Assembly: GCF_003116035.1 (NCBI RefSeq)
Contig: NZ_LGQW01000015.1
Location: forward strand, 2,569,353 to 2,633,352
DNA: 64,000 nucleotides
Origin: Azospirillum sp. TSH64
Lineage (GTDB): Bacteria > Pseudomonadota > Alphaproteobacteria > Azospirillales > Azospirillaceae
Reading direction: 5' to 3'
In this document: piece after piece, positions 1-7,509 of the stretch
Layout: each line of letters begins with the position of its first letter
Position numbering within the stretch: position 1 is the stretch's first letter
Position numbers and translations under genes: made by a program
Notes under the pieces: model-generated
What the model saw: only the letters and a program-made list of their open reading frames with translations
The model's database searches: none
Told to the model about the DNA's origin: nothing

Positions 1-2
1 AG

Positions 3-227
3 CAGGCCAGCGGTCCGACCAGCGAGATGGGCGCCACGGTGAAGTGGTTCAACGGCGGGAAGGGTTATGGCTTCGCGCAGCCCGACGACGGCGGGCGCGA
101 CGTCTTCATTCCGGCCCGTGCGCTGGAGAGCGCCGGCCTGCGCGGTCTGGATGACGGGCAGCGCGTGCGCATGACCGTCCGCCAGGGCGAAAAGGGGATG
201 GAAGCGGTCAGCCTCAAGATCGAGTGA
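3..227 (+). CDS. Cold-shock domain protein, 3' part
   Basis: C-terminal part of a cold-shock (OB-fold) nucleic-acid-binding protein. The domain opens with GATVKWFN and carries an RNP1-like KGYGFA and an RNP2-like DVFIP, the single-strand RNA/DNA binding face. The frame stays open to the left edge, and the first ATG at 27 falls right at the start of the domain without a visible ribosome site. I infer this is the second domain of a two-domain alphaproteobacterial cold-shock protein whose first domain lies outside the window. A single-domain protein of 66 residues starting at 27 is the alternative. Confidence 0.8.
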   Translation, partial: QASGPTSEMGATVKWFNGGKGYGFAQPDDGGRDVFIPARALESAGLRGLDDGQRVRMTVRQGEKGMEAVSLKIE

Positions 228-244
228 CCGCCTCCATCCGGTGA

Positions 245-511
245 TCAACTGTCCGACGGAACCGAGGACTGGCCCAGATGCGCCGCCGCTTCCCGCTGGT
301 TGCGGGCGGCGGCGTCATCGGGAACGGCCAGCCCGGCGTCCGGGCTGTTGACGCGGGGGCCGCCGGCATTGCGGCGATCCTCCTCCCCGATCTCGCGGGC
401 GGCCTGCGCCCAATGGTCGAGATGGCGGTCGTTGGGCCGCCCTTCCTCTTCCCAAAGCCGATAGGCCCGTTCACGGACCCGTGGGTCGTCCGCACCCGAT
501 GTGTCTTCCAT
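245..511 (-). CDS. DUF2934 domain small protein
   Basis: Small 88-residue protein of unknown function. Residues 10-40 (RVRERAYRLWEEEGRP, then a helix with HWAQA) match the short DUF2934 helical domain, common in one or more copies in alphaproteobacteria. The C-terminal half is charged and probably disordered. It lies between the cold-shock gene and the CBS-domain gene, on the strand of the latter and 60 bp downstream of it. No enzymatic motif is visible. Confidence 0.65.
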   Translation of the reverse strand: MEDTSGADDPRVRERAYRLWEEEGRPNDRHLDHWAQAAREIGEEDRRNAGGPRVNSPDAGLAVPDDAAARNQREAAAHLGQSSVPSDS

Positions 512-571
512 GATGGTCGGTTCCTGTTGTCGAGGGGAGCCGGTCGAACCGGCCCGGATCAGTTGTTCCGA

Positions 572-1006
572 TCAGCTGCGGTCCGGCTCGGAAGGGGAGG
601 AAATCCGCTCCAGAGTGTCCTGGACCGCGCGGTCGTTCTTGGCGTCGGTGGCAAGGTCGCCCAGCGAGACGATGCCGGTCAGGCGGTCGTTGCGGTCCAC
701 CACCGGCACCCGCCGGATCTGCTGGCCGGCCATCAGCTCGGTCACGCTGCCGACCGGATCGTCCTCGTAGCAATAGCGCGGATTGGCGGTCATCACCTCC
801 GACACCCTGGTGCGGTCCGGCGGCTTTCCGGCGGAGATCGCCCGGATGGTGATGTCGCGGTCTGTCACCACGCCGATCAGATCCCGTCCGTCGCAGACGG
901 GCAGGATGCCGACATTCAACTGGTCCATCAATTGCGCGGCCCGGCGGATGCTGTCGTCGGGCCGTACCGTCTGCACGTCGCGGGTCATGATCTCGCGGAT
1001 TTTCAT
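572..1006 (-). CDS. CBS-domain pair protein
   Basis: Cytoplasmic protein of 144 residues made of two CBS domains (about 1-60 and 70-128), beginning MKIREIMTRDV. Each repeat ends in the typical G(V/I)V(T/S)xxD motif: GVVTDRDI and GIVSLGDL. Paired CBS domains usually form a Bateman module that binds adenosyl nucleotides. Stand-alone forms like this one are often stress- or energy-related, but the partner cannot be told from the sequence. Family assignment is firm; the role is unknown. Confidence 0.85.
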   Translation of the reverse strand: MKIREIMTRDVQTVRPDDSIRRAAQLMDQLNVGILPVCDGRDLIGVVTDRDITIRAISAGKPPDRTRVSEVMTANPRYCYEDDPVGSVTELMAGQQIRRVPVVDRNDRLTGIVSLGDLATDAKNDRAVQDTLERISSPSEPDRS

Positions 1007-1132
1007 GCGGGGGCTTCCTGAAGCAATGGCGGGGGGAGCAATGGCAAGAGGTACCGGGGCGGAGGTCGGTCTGGGCGAGGGAGGCGGTACTCCTGTCCCG
1101 TCCTCAACAGATGCACCGGTCAGCCGTCCCGC

Positions 1133-1804
1133 TCAACCTACCCAGTAGAGTGGATCCACCCCGAAGAGCAGGGGATGCAGCATCAGCATCCCACCATAAG
1201 CGGCAAGTCCGCCGATCAGTCTTGCCGGTCCCATCTCCGCCAGTCCGCGCAGCGCCCCGCGCCATCCCTGCGGCCCGGTCAGCGGCAGCAGTGAGGTTTT
1301 GCTCCGGTAGGCGCGTCCGGCGGGGCTGCGGCGCAGCACGATCTCGTTCTTCACCAGCGCGAACAGGGCGATGGCCGCCATGGTGCCGAACAGCAGCACG
1401 CGGCGTCCATCGCCGGTGGCGTTCAGGTGCGCGCATGCCCACAGCAGCAGCGCCAGGCTGCCCGGCGCGCGGGTCAGGCGGTAGATACCGCGGGGCGGGT
1501 TGGGCGCGCCCTGGCTGCCGAAGCGGGTGGTGACGCGGGCGACCAGCAGCAGGAAGACGATGGGCATCGCCACCGCCACCAGCGGGGCGGCCCAGTCGAA
1601 AGGCGTGAACAGCGCCTCCCCGCCGTCGGCGGCGCGGTAGGCCCACACGAACAGGCTCAGCGTCAGCAGCGAGCCGACGGAATGGATCGTCACGAAGCCG
1701 CCGCGGCCGAGCCGGGCGATCAGGGCGGGCCGCACCCCCGGCCAGGATGGCAGGGCATGGCTGAGGAACAGCAGGGCGGCGGCGAGGGCAAGGGATGCAG
1801 TCAT
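1133..1804 (-). CDS. NnrU family membrane protein
   Basis: Integral membrane protein of 223 residues with about six hydrophobic segments, matching the NnrU family. Family members often lie beside denitrification genes; their biochemical role is unclear. Typical features are an N-terminal LFLSHALPS segment and the RLTRAPGSLALLLWACAHL stretch. I chose the ATG at 1804 because the protein becomes family-like from MTASL onward. The frame runs open to 1918, but that extension encodes a tandem 12-bp repeat and is unlikely to be translated. No denitrification gene is adjacent here. Confidence 0.8.
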   Translation of the reverse strand: MTASLALAAALLFLSHALPSWPGVRPALIARLGRGGFVTIHSVGSLLTLSLFVWAYRAADGGEALFTPFDWAAPLVAVAMPIVFLLLVARVTTRFGSQGAPNPPRGIYRLTRAPGSLALLLWACAHLNATGDGRRVLLFGTMAAIALFALVKNEIVLRRSPAGRAYRSKTSLLPLTGPQGWRGALRGLAEMGPARLIGGLAAYGGMLMLHPLLFGVDPLYWVG

Positions 1805-1843
1805 GATGGAGACACTGAACCGTGTACGAACGGCCTCTGCCTT

Positions 1844-1879
1844 GATTGGGGTCAAGATTGGGGTCGAGATTGTGGTCAA
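1844..1879. repeat. Three tandem 12-bp repeats upstream of the NnrU-like gene
   Basis: Three consecutive copies of GATTGGGGTCAA (second copy ends CGA, third reads GATTGTGGTCAA). They lie 40-75 bp upstream of the NnrU-family start and about 85 bp before the DedA gene on the other strand. The position in a divergent promoter region suggests a repeated operator or a small expansion. No known regulator consensus fits well. Confidence 0.7.
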
Positions 1880-1963
1880 GGGGGATGGAAAAACGGGGAA
1901 CGCTGGCAAGGTCCGCACGGTTCACTGGAGACGGCCTTCTTCTCCCCGACCCCTGTGGACCCA

Positions 1964-2602
1964 ATGACCGAGTGGATCATCCAGATCGTGCAGCAGTTCG
2001 GCTATCTCGGCATCTTCCTGATGCTGGTCCTGGCCCGCGTGCTGCCGCCGGTGCCGGCGGAGACGGTGATCCCGCTGGCCGGCATGGGGGCCGCGACGGG
2101 GGAGTTCAACCTGCTGCTGGTGGCGCTGGCCGCCGGGGCGGGGTCGGCGGTGGGGGAACTGGTGTGGTACCTGCCGGCCCATTGGATGGGGCGAGAGCGG
2201 TTTGAAGCCTTCCTCCGCCGCCATGGCCATTGGCTGACCGTGAAGCCCGAGCAGGTCCACCGCGCCACCGAATGGTTCGCCCGTCGCGGCGGCGTCGCCG
2301 TTCTGCTGTGCCAGCCGTTGCCGGGGCTGCGCACGCTGATCTCGGTTCCCGCCGGGGCCTGCGGGCTGCCGATGGCGGTGTTCCTGCTCTATGCCGCCGC
2401 CGGGGCGGTGCTGTGGTCGCTGGTGCTGGCCGGCACCGGCTATCTGGTGCGTGTCGGCTTTCCCTGGATCGCCGACTGGATGGTGCCGGGCGCGCTGGTG
2501 CTGTTCATCGTCCTGCTGGCCGCCTATGTGCTGCGGCTGGTCCGCCACCGGCGCGACAACCGCCGGGCCGACCGTGACGGGATTTCGCGCAGCGGCGGCT
2601 GA
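1964..2602 (+). CDS. DedA family membrane protein
   Basis: Polytopic inner-membrane protein of 212 residues. It shows the DedA/SNARE-associated pattern: a hydrophobic start (FGYLGIFLMLVLARVLPPVPAE) with a conserved acidic residue after the proline-rich turn, then a GxxxG-rich segment, a central CQPLPGLRTLISVPAG segment (the conserved R/G motif) and a C-terminal transmembrane helix ending in basic residues. DedA proteins are linked to undecaprenyl-phosphate or phospholipid flipping and to membrane homeostasis. The ATG at 1964 is the first start giving a normal family length. It is divergent from the NnrU-like gene. Confidence 0.85.
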   Translation: MTEWIIQIVQQFGYLGIFLMLVLARVLPPVPAETVIPLAGMGAATGEFNLLLVALAAGAGSAVGELVWYLPAHWMGRERFEAFLRRHGHWLTVKPEQVHRATEWFARRGGVAVLLCQPLPGLRTLISVPAGACGLPMAVFLLYAAAGAVLWSLVLAGTGYLVRVGFPWIADWMVPGALVLFIVLLAAYVLRLVRHRRDNRRADRDGISRSGG

Positions 2603-2751
2603 ACCGGTGCGGAACCTTCACCCGTGCTGGCGCGTTTGAGGCGCGAGACATCCCGAAAGGCCATGGCCGAAAGGACATGACTTTGAGGGGACGCGACCTT
2701 GGCCCGCCCCCGGTTTCCGGCGTGAAGCCCGATCCGAAAGGAACCGACCAG

Positions 2752-3357
2752 ATGACCCGCAAATCCGCAATGACGAACCGGTGGCGAGCCGCCGCCGTGT
2801 TGTCGGCGGCGCTCGGCATGGCCGCCTGCGCCTCCGACGTGCCGCCGCCCACCGCCCAGCTCGGCGCCGCGTCCCAGGCGGTGCAGGAGGCCGAGCGCGC
2901 CAACGCCCTGCAATATGCCCCGGTGGCGTTGCAGAGCGCCCGCGACAAGCTGGCCTCCGCCGACAAGGCCATGCGCGCCGACGAGCGCACCCGCGCCCGC
3001 CGCCTCGCCGAGGAGGCTCGCGTCGATGCCGAGTTGGCGACGGTGACCTCGCAGCGCGCGGTGACCCAGCAGGCGGCCACCGCAGTGGCCAAGTCCGCGA
3101 TCCCCAACAGCCCGCGGTCGGCCGCCGCGCCGAACGTGGCGCCGGTCTACAGCGGCTCGACGCTGGGCGGCACGCCGTCCGGCGGGGCCGGCTATGGCGG
3201 TTCCGGGATGAGCGGCTCCAGCTATCCGGCTCCGTCCGCGGTTCCGCCGGCACCTGCCGGTTCGCTCGGCACGGTTGGCGGCTCGGTGGGCGGTTCAGGC
3301 GTCGGAACCGGCGGCGGCAACAGCTGGGGTTACAGCTATCCGGAGGTGCGTCAATGA
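2752..3357 (+). CDS. DUF4398 lipoprotein
   Basis: Predicted lipoprotein of 201 residues. The signal sequence ends in a lipobox (GMAAC), followed by a DUF4398 helical region (about 35-110) rich in Ala, Glu and Arg, then a Gly/Ser/Pro-rich disordered tail. The ATG at 2752 is preceded by GAAAGGA at good distance. Its stop overlaps the next start as ATGA, so the two genes are translationally coupled. Pairing of a DUF4398 protein with an OmpA-like lipoprotein suggests both act at the outer membrane/peptidoglycan interface. Confidence 0.8.
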   Translation: MTRKSAMTNRWRAAAVLSAALGMAACASDVPPPTAQLGAASQAVQEAERANALQYAPVALQSARDKLASADKAMRADERTRARRLAEEARVDAELATVTSQRAVTQQAATAVAKSAIPNSPRSAAAPNVAPVYSGSTLGGTPSGGAGYGGSGMSGSSYPAPSAVPPAPAGSLGTVGGSVGGSGVGTGGGNSWGYSYPEVRQ

Positions 3358-4124
3358 CCGCGTTCGCTTCCCGCAGCATTCTTGTCCTTGCGGGTCTCGG
3401 CCTCGGGCTGGCCGGTTGCGCCACCCAGCCGACCGACAGTGCCGCCCTGACCCAGGCGCGGCAGGATTACAGCCTTGCCGCCGCCAACCCGCAGGTCGCC
3501 GGCAACGCCCCATTGCAGTTGCGCGACGCCGAGACGGCCCTGCGCCGTGCCGAGGCGATGCGCGACCAGGGCGCCGACGCCGCCGAGGTCGATCACCAGG
3601 CCTACATCGTCAGCCGCCGGGTGCAGATCGCCCAGGAGACGGCCGGGGTGAAGGGCGCCCAGACCGTGGTCGCCAACGCCGACACCTACCGCCTCCAGGC
3701 TCGCAACACAGAGTTGGAGCAGCAGCTGCGCGACCTCCAGGCGCAGCGGACCGAACGTGGTCTGGTCATGACGCTGGGCGACATCCTGTTCGCCACCGGC
3801 CGGGCGGAGCTGACCCCCGGCGCCTATGAGCGCATCGACCGGCTCGCCCAGTTCCTGCAATCCCAGCCCGGCCGCACCATCCGGATCGAGGGCCACACCG
3901 ACAGCACCGGCAGCGACACCACCAACCTGCGCCTGTCGGAAGCCCGCGCCAACTCCGTCCGCGACGCCCTGACCATGCGCGGCGTCTCTCCGGCGCGCAT
4001 CGTCACCCAGGGCATGGGCGAGGCGCAGCCGGTGGCCGCCAACAACACCGATGCCGGCCGCCAGCAGAACCGCCGCGTCGAGATCGTCATCTCCGACGAC
4101 GGCCGCGTCGCGGAGACGCGATAA
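3354..4124 (+). CDS. DUF4398/OmpA-like lipoprotein
   Basis: Lipoprotein of 256 residues with lipobox LAGC near residue 20, a DUF4398-like helical region (about 30-120) with a coiled coil, and a C-terminal OmpA peptidoglycan-binding domain (about 138-250). The OmpA domain carries GDILFATGRAEL, EGHTDSTGS and the QQNRRVEIVI ending; the Asp and Arg of these motifs bind diaminopimelate. It probably tethers the outer membrane to peptidoglycan together with the overlapping upstream gene. A strong hairpin follows 11 bp after the stop. Confidence 0.88.
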   Translation: MTAFASRSILVLAGLGLGLAGCATQPTDSAALTQARQDYSLAAANPQVAGNAPLQLRDAETALRRAEAMRDQGADAAEVDHQAYIVSRRVQIAQETAGVKGAQTVVANADTYRLQARNTELEQQLRDLQAQRTERGLVMTLGDILFATGRAELTPGAYERIDRLAQFLQSQPGRTIRIEGHTDSTGSDTTNLRLSEARANSVRDALTMRGVSPARIVTQGMGEAQPVAANNTDAGRQQNRRVEIVISDDGRVAETR

Positions 4125-4135
4125 GTCCAGACATG

Positions 4136-4170
4136 GAAATCCCCTCTCCCACGGTGGGAGAGGGGATTTC
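4136..4170. terminator. Perfect 16-bp palindrome, likely terminator / interspersed repeat
   Basis: GAAATCCCCTCTCCCA, then CGG, then the exact complement TGGGAGAGGGGATTTC: a 16-bp stem with a 3-nt loop directly after the OmpA-like gene and before the convergent phospholipase D-like gene. There is no long T-run, but its stability and position suit a bidirectional terminator. A related CCCTCTCCC palindrome occurs at 41650-41692. Confidence 0.75.
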
Positions 4171-4212
4171 GGAAATTGGGCCCGCCCCTTGCGTGACGGT
4201 CAGTCGTGACGG

Positions 4213-5781
4213 TCAGTCGCGCGCAAGGCGGGCTTTTTCGCGTCCGTTGCGGATCACACCCCAGACCCCGGCGGCCAGCCCGACCGTCAACAGAGCGGCG
4301 GCGGCGGCGCGCAGGGCAGAGCGCGGGGGCGGCGGCAGGCGCTTCCACGGCGCCCAGGCCTCGTTCGGATCGTCGGGATCGGCGATGCGCAGGGCGGCGA
4401 AGGCCTGTTCGGTCAGGCTGGGATCGCTGGCGGGCAGTTCGGCCAGCCGGCGGCCGGACTGCGGGCAGAGTCGGTCGATGGCGGCGGTGACGCTGCCGGT
4501 CGCCTGGATCTCCGCCTCCAGCCGGGTCCGGTCGATGCCCATATGCTCGGCCAGCAGGCGGTTGCGCACGCCGATGATCGCGGCTTCCGCGCAGGTCCGC
4601 TCCGGCCCGTCCTCCCGCGGCGCCTCGATGGTCAGGTCGCACTCGCTGTCATAGCCCATCGACCGGTTGTTCAGGTTGGACGAGCCGATGCGCAGCAGTC
4701 GGCCGTCCACCGCCACCACCTTGGAATGGACGATCACCGGCCCGCCGCCCTTCGTCACCGGGGTCAGGGCACGCAGCCGGCCGTAGCGGTCGGCCTCGCG
4801 CAGGCAGCGCAAGGCCACCGAGCGCGGCGTGTCCATCGCCATGCGGTCGAACCAGCTCGGGCTTTCCATCGACACCACCAGCACCACCTCCGGCCCGTCG
4901 GGCTCGGCCAGCCGGCGGGCCAGCGCCTCGGCGACGCGGGCGGAGGCGAAATACTGGTTTTCCAGATAGATGGTGCGTTCTGCCGCAGCGATGGCGGCGA
5001 AGGTCAGCGCCTCGCTCTCGCGAATCGCCGGCCGCCCGTCGATTTCCGGCACGGTGCGGGAGATGCCGATCCGCGCGTCCGTCAGGATCGGGCTGGCGCA
5101 GTCGGGCAGGGGACAGTCCGGCCAGGGATCCTGATCGGGCCGGTCGGTGTCGGGCGGCGGGCAGGGCTCCAGCACCTCGCCGGTGGCGCAACGCCAGCGC
5201 TCCCGCGCCAGTTCGGACAGGGCACGGGCGGCATCGCCGTCGACCATCATCATAACGTCGTGGCGCGGGCCATAGGGCTCGCCGTTCGGGCAGCGGCGGC
5301 GCGGGTCGTCGTCGCGATGTTCCGACGTGTCCCAGCGGTCGAAGGAGAAATCTATCCCGCCGCAGAAGGCCAGGGCATCGTCGATCACCAGCAGCTTCTG
5401 GTGCTGGGCGGCGCCGACCGGCAACTCCCCGTCGAGCCGGGCGTTCAGCCGGCGGCCGGTGCTGCGGTCCAGCCGCTCCAGCGGCTCGTGCGGATGGTCG
5501 AGCGCGATGGGAAAGGGCATATCCCATTTCAGCGCCCGGACATGCAGCCCGGGCCGCGACCGCATCAGCCGGGCGAGAAAGCGGCCCAGCGTCTCTTGGC
5601 TTTCGGGATCCAGGCGCATGCGCGGGTCGATGTCCCAGCCGACCAGCAGGATCGACCGCTTCGCCTGCTCCATGGCAGCGCGGGCGGCAACGAAGTAATC
5701 GGCGCCGTCGACCAGCACCGCCACCCGCCCGGCCCGCTCGGTCCGCCAGCAGGTCCGGCCGGGATGGAGCACCGGGGACAT
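4213..5781 (-). CDS. Phospholipase D-like protein
   Basis: Protein of 522 residues with two PLD phosphodiesterase motifs. The first is HQKLLVIDD followed by GGIDF (near 155); the second is HSKVVAVDG followed by GSSNLNNRS (near 355). The two HKD half-sites form one active site in cardiolipin-synthase and phospholipase D enzymes. A C-terminal hydrophobic segment (about 480-510) suggests a membrane anchor. Probable substrate is a phospholipid. The start is uncertain: ATG at 5781 gives a sensible N-terminus, while ATG at 5883 would add 34 residues; neither has a clear ribosome site. Confidence 0.85.
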   Translation of the reverse strand: MSPVLHPGRTCWRTERAGRVAVLVDGADYFVAARAAMEQAKRSILLVGWDIDPRMRLDPESQETLGRFLARLMRSRPGLHVRALKWDMPFPIALDHPHEPLERLDRSTGRRLNARLDGELPVGAAQHQKLLVIDDALAFCGGIDFSFDRWDTSEHRDDDPRRRCPNGEPYGPRHDVMMMVDGDAARALSELARERWRCATGEVLEPCPPPDTDRPDQDPWPDCPLPDCASPILTDARIGISRTVPEIDGRPAIRESEALTFAAIAAAERTIYLENQYFASARVAEALARRLAEPDGPEVVLVVSMESPSWFDRMAMDTPRSVALRCLREADRYGRLRALTPVTKGGGPVIVHSKVVAVDGRLLRIGSSNLNNRSMGYDSECDLTIEAPREDGPERTCAEAAIIGVRNRLLAEHMGIDRTRLEAEIQATGSVTAAIDRLCPQSGRRLAELPASDPSLTEQAFAALRIADPDDPNEAWAPWKRLPPPPRSALRAAAAALLTVGLAAGVWGVIRNGREKARLARD

Positions 5782-6170
5782 ACCGGGATCATAGGGTCCG
5801 GAGTGATGGGCGGCATCCTGGGAGGCGTCTGGCACGGCTGGAACCCTCGTTGAGAACGCGTCGGGAGGCTTTGCGCGGACCATCCGCCTCGCGGCTTGAA
5901 CCCTATGACGCGTCTGTTGTTCCCGCCTCGCCGGCTGTGCGTCGGTGGCTGGCCGAAGGAACCCGCCGGACGCGTTTTTGCCGCTCTTTTGCCGGCGTTT
6001 TTCAAAAAAAGAACAGGGACCGACCGAGATCATGCCCCGATTGCCCTGTTCTAAACCCATGAAAGACAAAGACGCCCTGGCCGGACGCCGATTGCGGCTC
6101 CAAACACGGCGTCCGTCCCGTTCCAAAGACGCCCAAATGCGAGGCGTTGCCACCATGAAGGAGTTCGAGG
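5782..6170. other. Intergenic region between divergent genes
   Basis: About 390 bp between the phospholipase D-like gene (leftward) and the small secreted protein (rightward). The left half could be the N-terminal extension of the phospholipase gene if the start at 5883 is used. The right half has the minus-strand terminator-like hairpin at 6002-6051 and the ribosome site AAGGAG before 6171. No other gene is supported. Confidence 0.5.
6002..6051 (-). terminator. Terminator-like hairpin read on the minus strand
   Basis: Read on the minus strand, GAACAGGG pairs with CCCTGTTC across a 25-nt loop and is followed immediately by a run of seven T, as in a Rho-independent terminator. It lies upstream of the phospholipase D-like gene, not after a gene, so it could end a short leader or small RNA. 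The plus strand has no T-run after the stem. Confidence 0.4.
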
Positions 6171-6587
6171 ATGCGTAATCTGATGATCGGTGCTGTTTCG
6201 GCAGTTCTCCTGATGGCCGCCCCGGCCATGGCCCAGACCGCTCAGCAAGCCAACCCCGGCGCCCTCAAGGGCAGCGGCGCATACACCACCGCGCCGAGCA
6301 GCAGCACCAATGTCGGACCGGACGGCATCGTCCACACCCCGCCGGGCGCCACCACCTCGCCGTCGGCCGGCTCCACGACCGGCGGTGCGGGCATGTCGGG
6401 TTCGACCGGCACCACCGGCACCATGTCGGGTTCCTCGACCTCGCCGGTGCCGGGTGTGACCACCGCCCCGTCGGGCATGGGCAACAACACCGGCAGCAAC
6501 GTTCCGCGCGACAACCAGACCGCCACCGGCACCCACTGCCCGCCGGGCACCCCGAACTGCGGCCCGGACAACGGCGGCAGCCAGTAA
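6171..6587 (+). CDS. Small secreted Ser/Thr/Gly-rich protein
   Basis: Hypothetical exported protein of 138 residues. It has a clean Sec signal peptide (MRNLMIGAVSAVLLMAAPAMAQ, cleavage after AMA), then a low-complexity region of Gly, Ser, Thr and Pro, and a C-terminal motif with two cysteines (HCPPGTPNCG) that could form a disulfide. No known domain is recognised. It has a good ribosome site (AAGGAG) and its own strong terminator, so it is probably a monocistronic, well-expressed periplasmic or surface protein. Confidence 0.7.
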   Translation: MRNLMIGAVSAVLLMAAPAMAQTAQQANPGALKGSGAYTTAPSSSTNVGPDGIVHTPPGATTSPSAGSTTGGAGMSGSTGTTGTMSGSSTSPVPGVTTAPSGMGNNTGSNVPRDNQTATGTHCPPGTPNCGPDNGGSQ

Positions 6588-6608
6588 CATCCCCCTCGCG
6601 GCAACAGC

Positions 6609-6654
6609 GCGGGCGCCCCGGAGCCATCCCTCCGGCGGCGCCCGCGTCGTTTTT
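6609..6654 (+). terminator. Rho-independent terminator
   Basis: Stem GCGGGCGCC-CCGGAG (6609-6623) pairs with CTCCGG-c-GGCGCCCGC (6630-6645), leaving a small loop, then GTCGTTTTT. It starts 21 bp after the stop of the secreted protein gene. Confidence 0.9.
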
Positions 6655-6754
6655 GCACGTCGTTCCGGTGTTGCGATCCGTCCGGCAGGTGGCGGCGGCA
6701 GGATGCCGCCGCGTCACCATCATGGCGCACGGTAAAAGATGGACTGAGGGAGTA

Positions 6755-7498
6755 TCAGCTGGATGCGCGGGCCGGGCGGCGGGCGGGACTCTCGACGAGT
6801 TCGTCCAGCGGGGCTGTGCCGGCGGCGGTTTCGACCAGACGGCGGAACAGGGCCTGCTGCCGGCTGTCCGCAACCAGATATTCCGGATGCCACTGCACGC
6901 CGATCATGAAGGGCTCGTTCGGCGCCTCGATGCCCTGGACGATGCCGGCGCGTTCGCGGGCGACGACGCGCAGGCCGTCGCCGACGCGGTCCACCGACTG
7001 GTGGTGCAGGGCGTTCACGCGGCATTCGGCGATGCCGAGGATGCGGTAGAGCCGGCTGTCCGGCGCGATCCGGATGCGCTTGCGCGGCAGCACGGTGCGC
7101 ATATGCGGCGCTTCCTCGTAGATCTCGTGGATGTCGACGTGGAGCGAGCCACCACGGTGGACGTTGATCATCTGCGAGCCGCGGCAGATGCCCAGCACCG
7201 GCAGTCCGATCTTGGCGGCGCAGTCGAGCGCCAGCATCTCCAACCGGTCGCGTTCGGGATCGATGCGGATTTGCGGACGGGCGGATTCGCCGTAGAGCGA
7301 GGCGTCGATGTCGTCGCCGCCGCCGACGACCAGCGCGTCCAGCCGGTCGATGGGGAAGGGGGACTCGGCGGTGATGCGGACCGACGACGCGCCGGCCCGC
7401 CACAGGGCAAGCCGGTTGGCCATGGCGGCGATGCGGCTGCCATGGATCGAGGCGGTGATGCCGACCAGCGGCCGGGACCTGCCGACGATGGCTGCCAT
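6755..7498 (-). CDS. Class I glutamine amidotransferase-like (peptidase C26) protein
   Basis: Protein of 247 residues of the gamma-glutamyl-GABA hydrolase/PuuD type (class I glutamine amidotransferase fold). The nucleophile elbow GICRGSQ (Cys near 104) and the His-Glu pair in GVQWHPE near the C-terminus complete the triad; ALVVGGGDDI forms the oxyanion side. Such enzymes hydrolyse gamma-glutamyl amides. It lies 11 bp downstream of an amidoligase gene in the same operon, a pairing known from amidoligase clusters in which the hydrolase may edit or reverse the ligase product. The substrate cannot be deduced. Confidence 0.88.
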   Translation of the reverse strand: MAAIVGRSRPLVGITASIHGSRIAAMANRLALWRAGASSVRITAESPFPIDRLDALVVGGGDDIDASLYGESARPQIRIDPERDRLEMLALDCAAKIGLPVLGICRGSQMINVHRGGSLHVDIHEIYEEAPHMRTVLPRKRIRIAPDSRLYRILGIAECRVNALHHQSVDRVGDGLRVVARERAGIVQGIEAPNEPFMIGVQWHPEYLVADSRQQALFRRLVETAAGTAPLDELVESPARRPARASS

Positions 7499-7509
7499 GG
7501 AAAACTCCC

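Noticed and set aside
1427-1963. N-terminal extension of the DedA gene
   Set aside because: The upstream part is composition-driven and overlaps the NnrU-like gene on the other strand; a normal-sized DedA protein starts at 1964.
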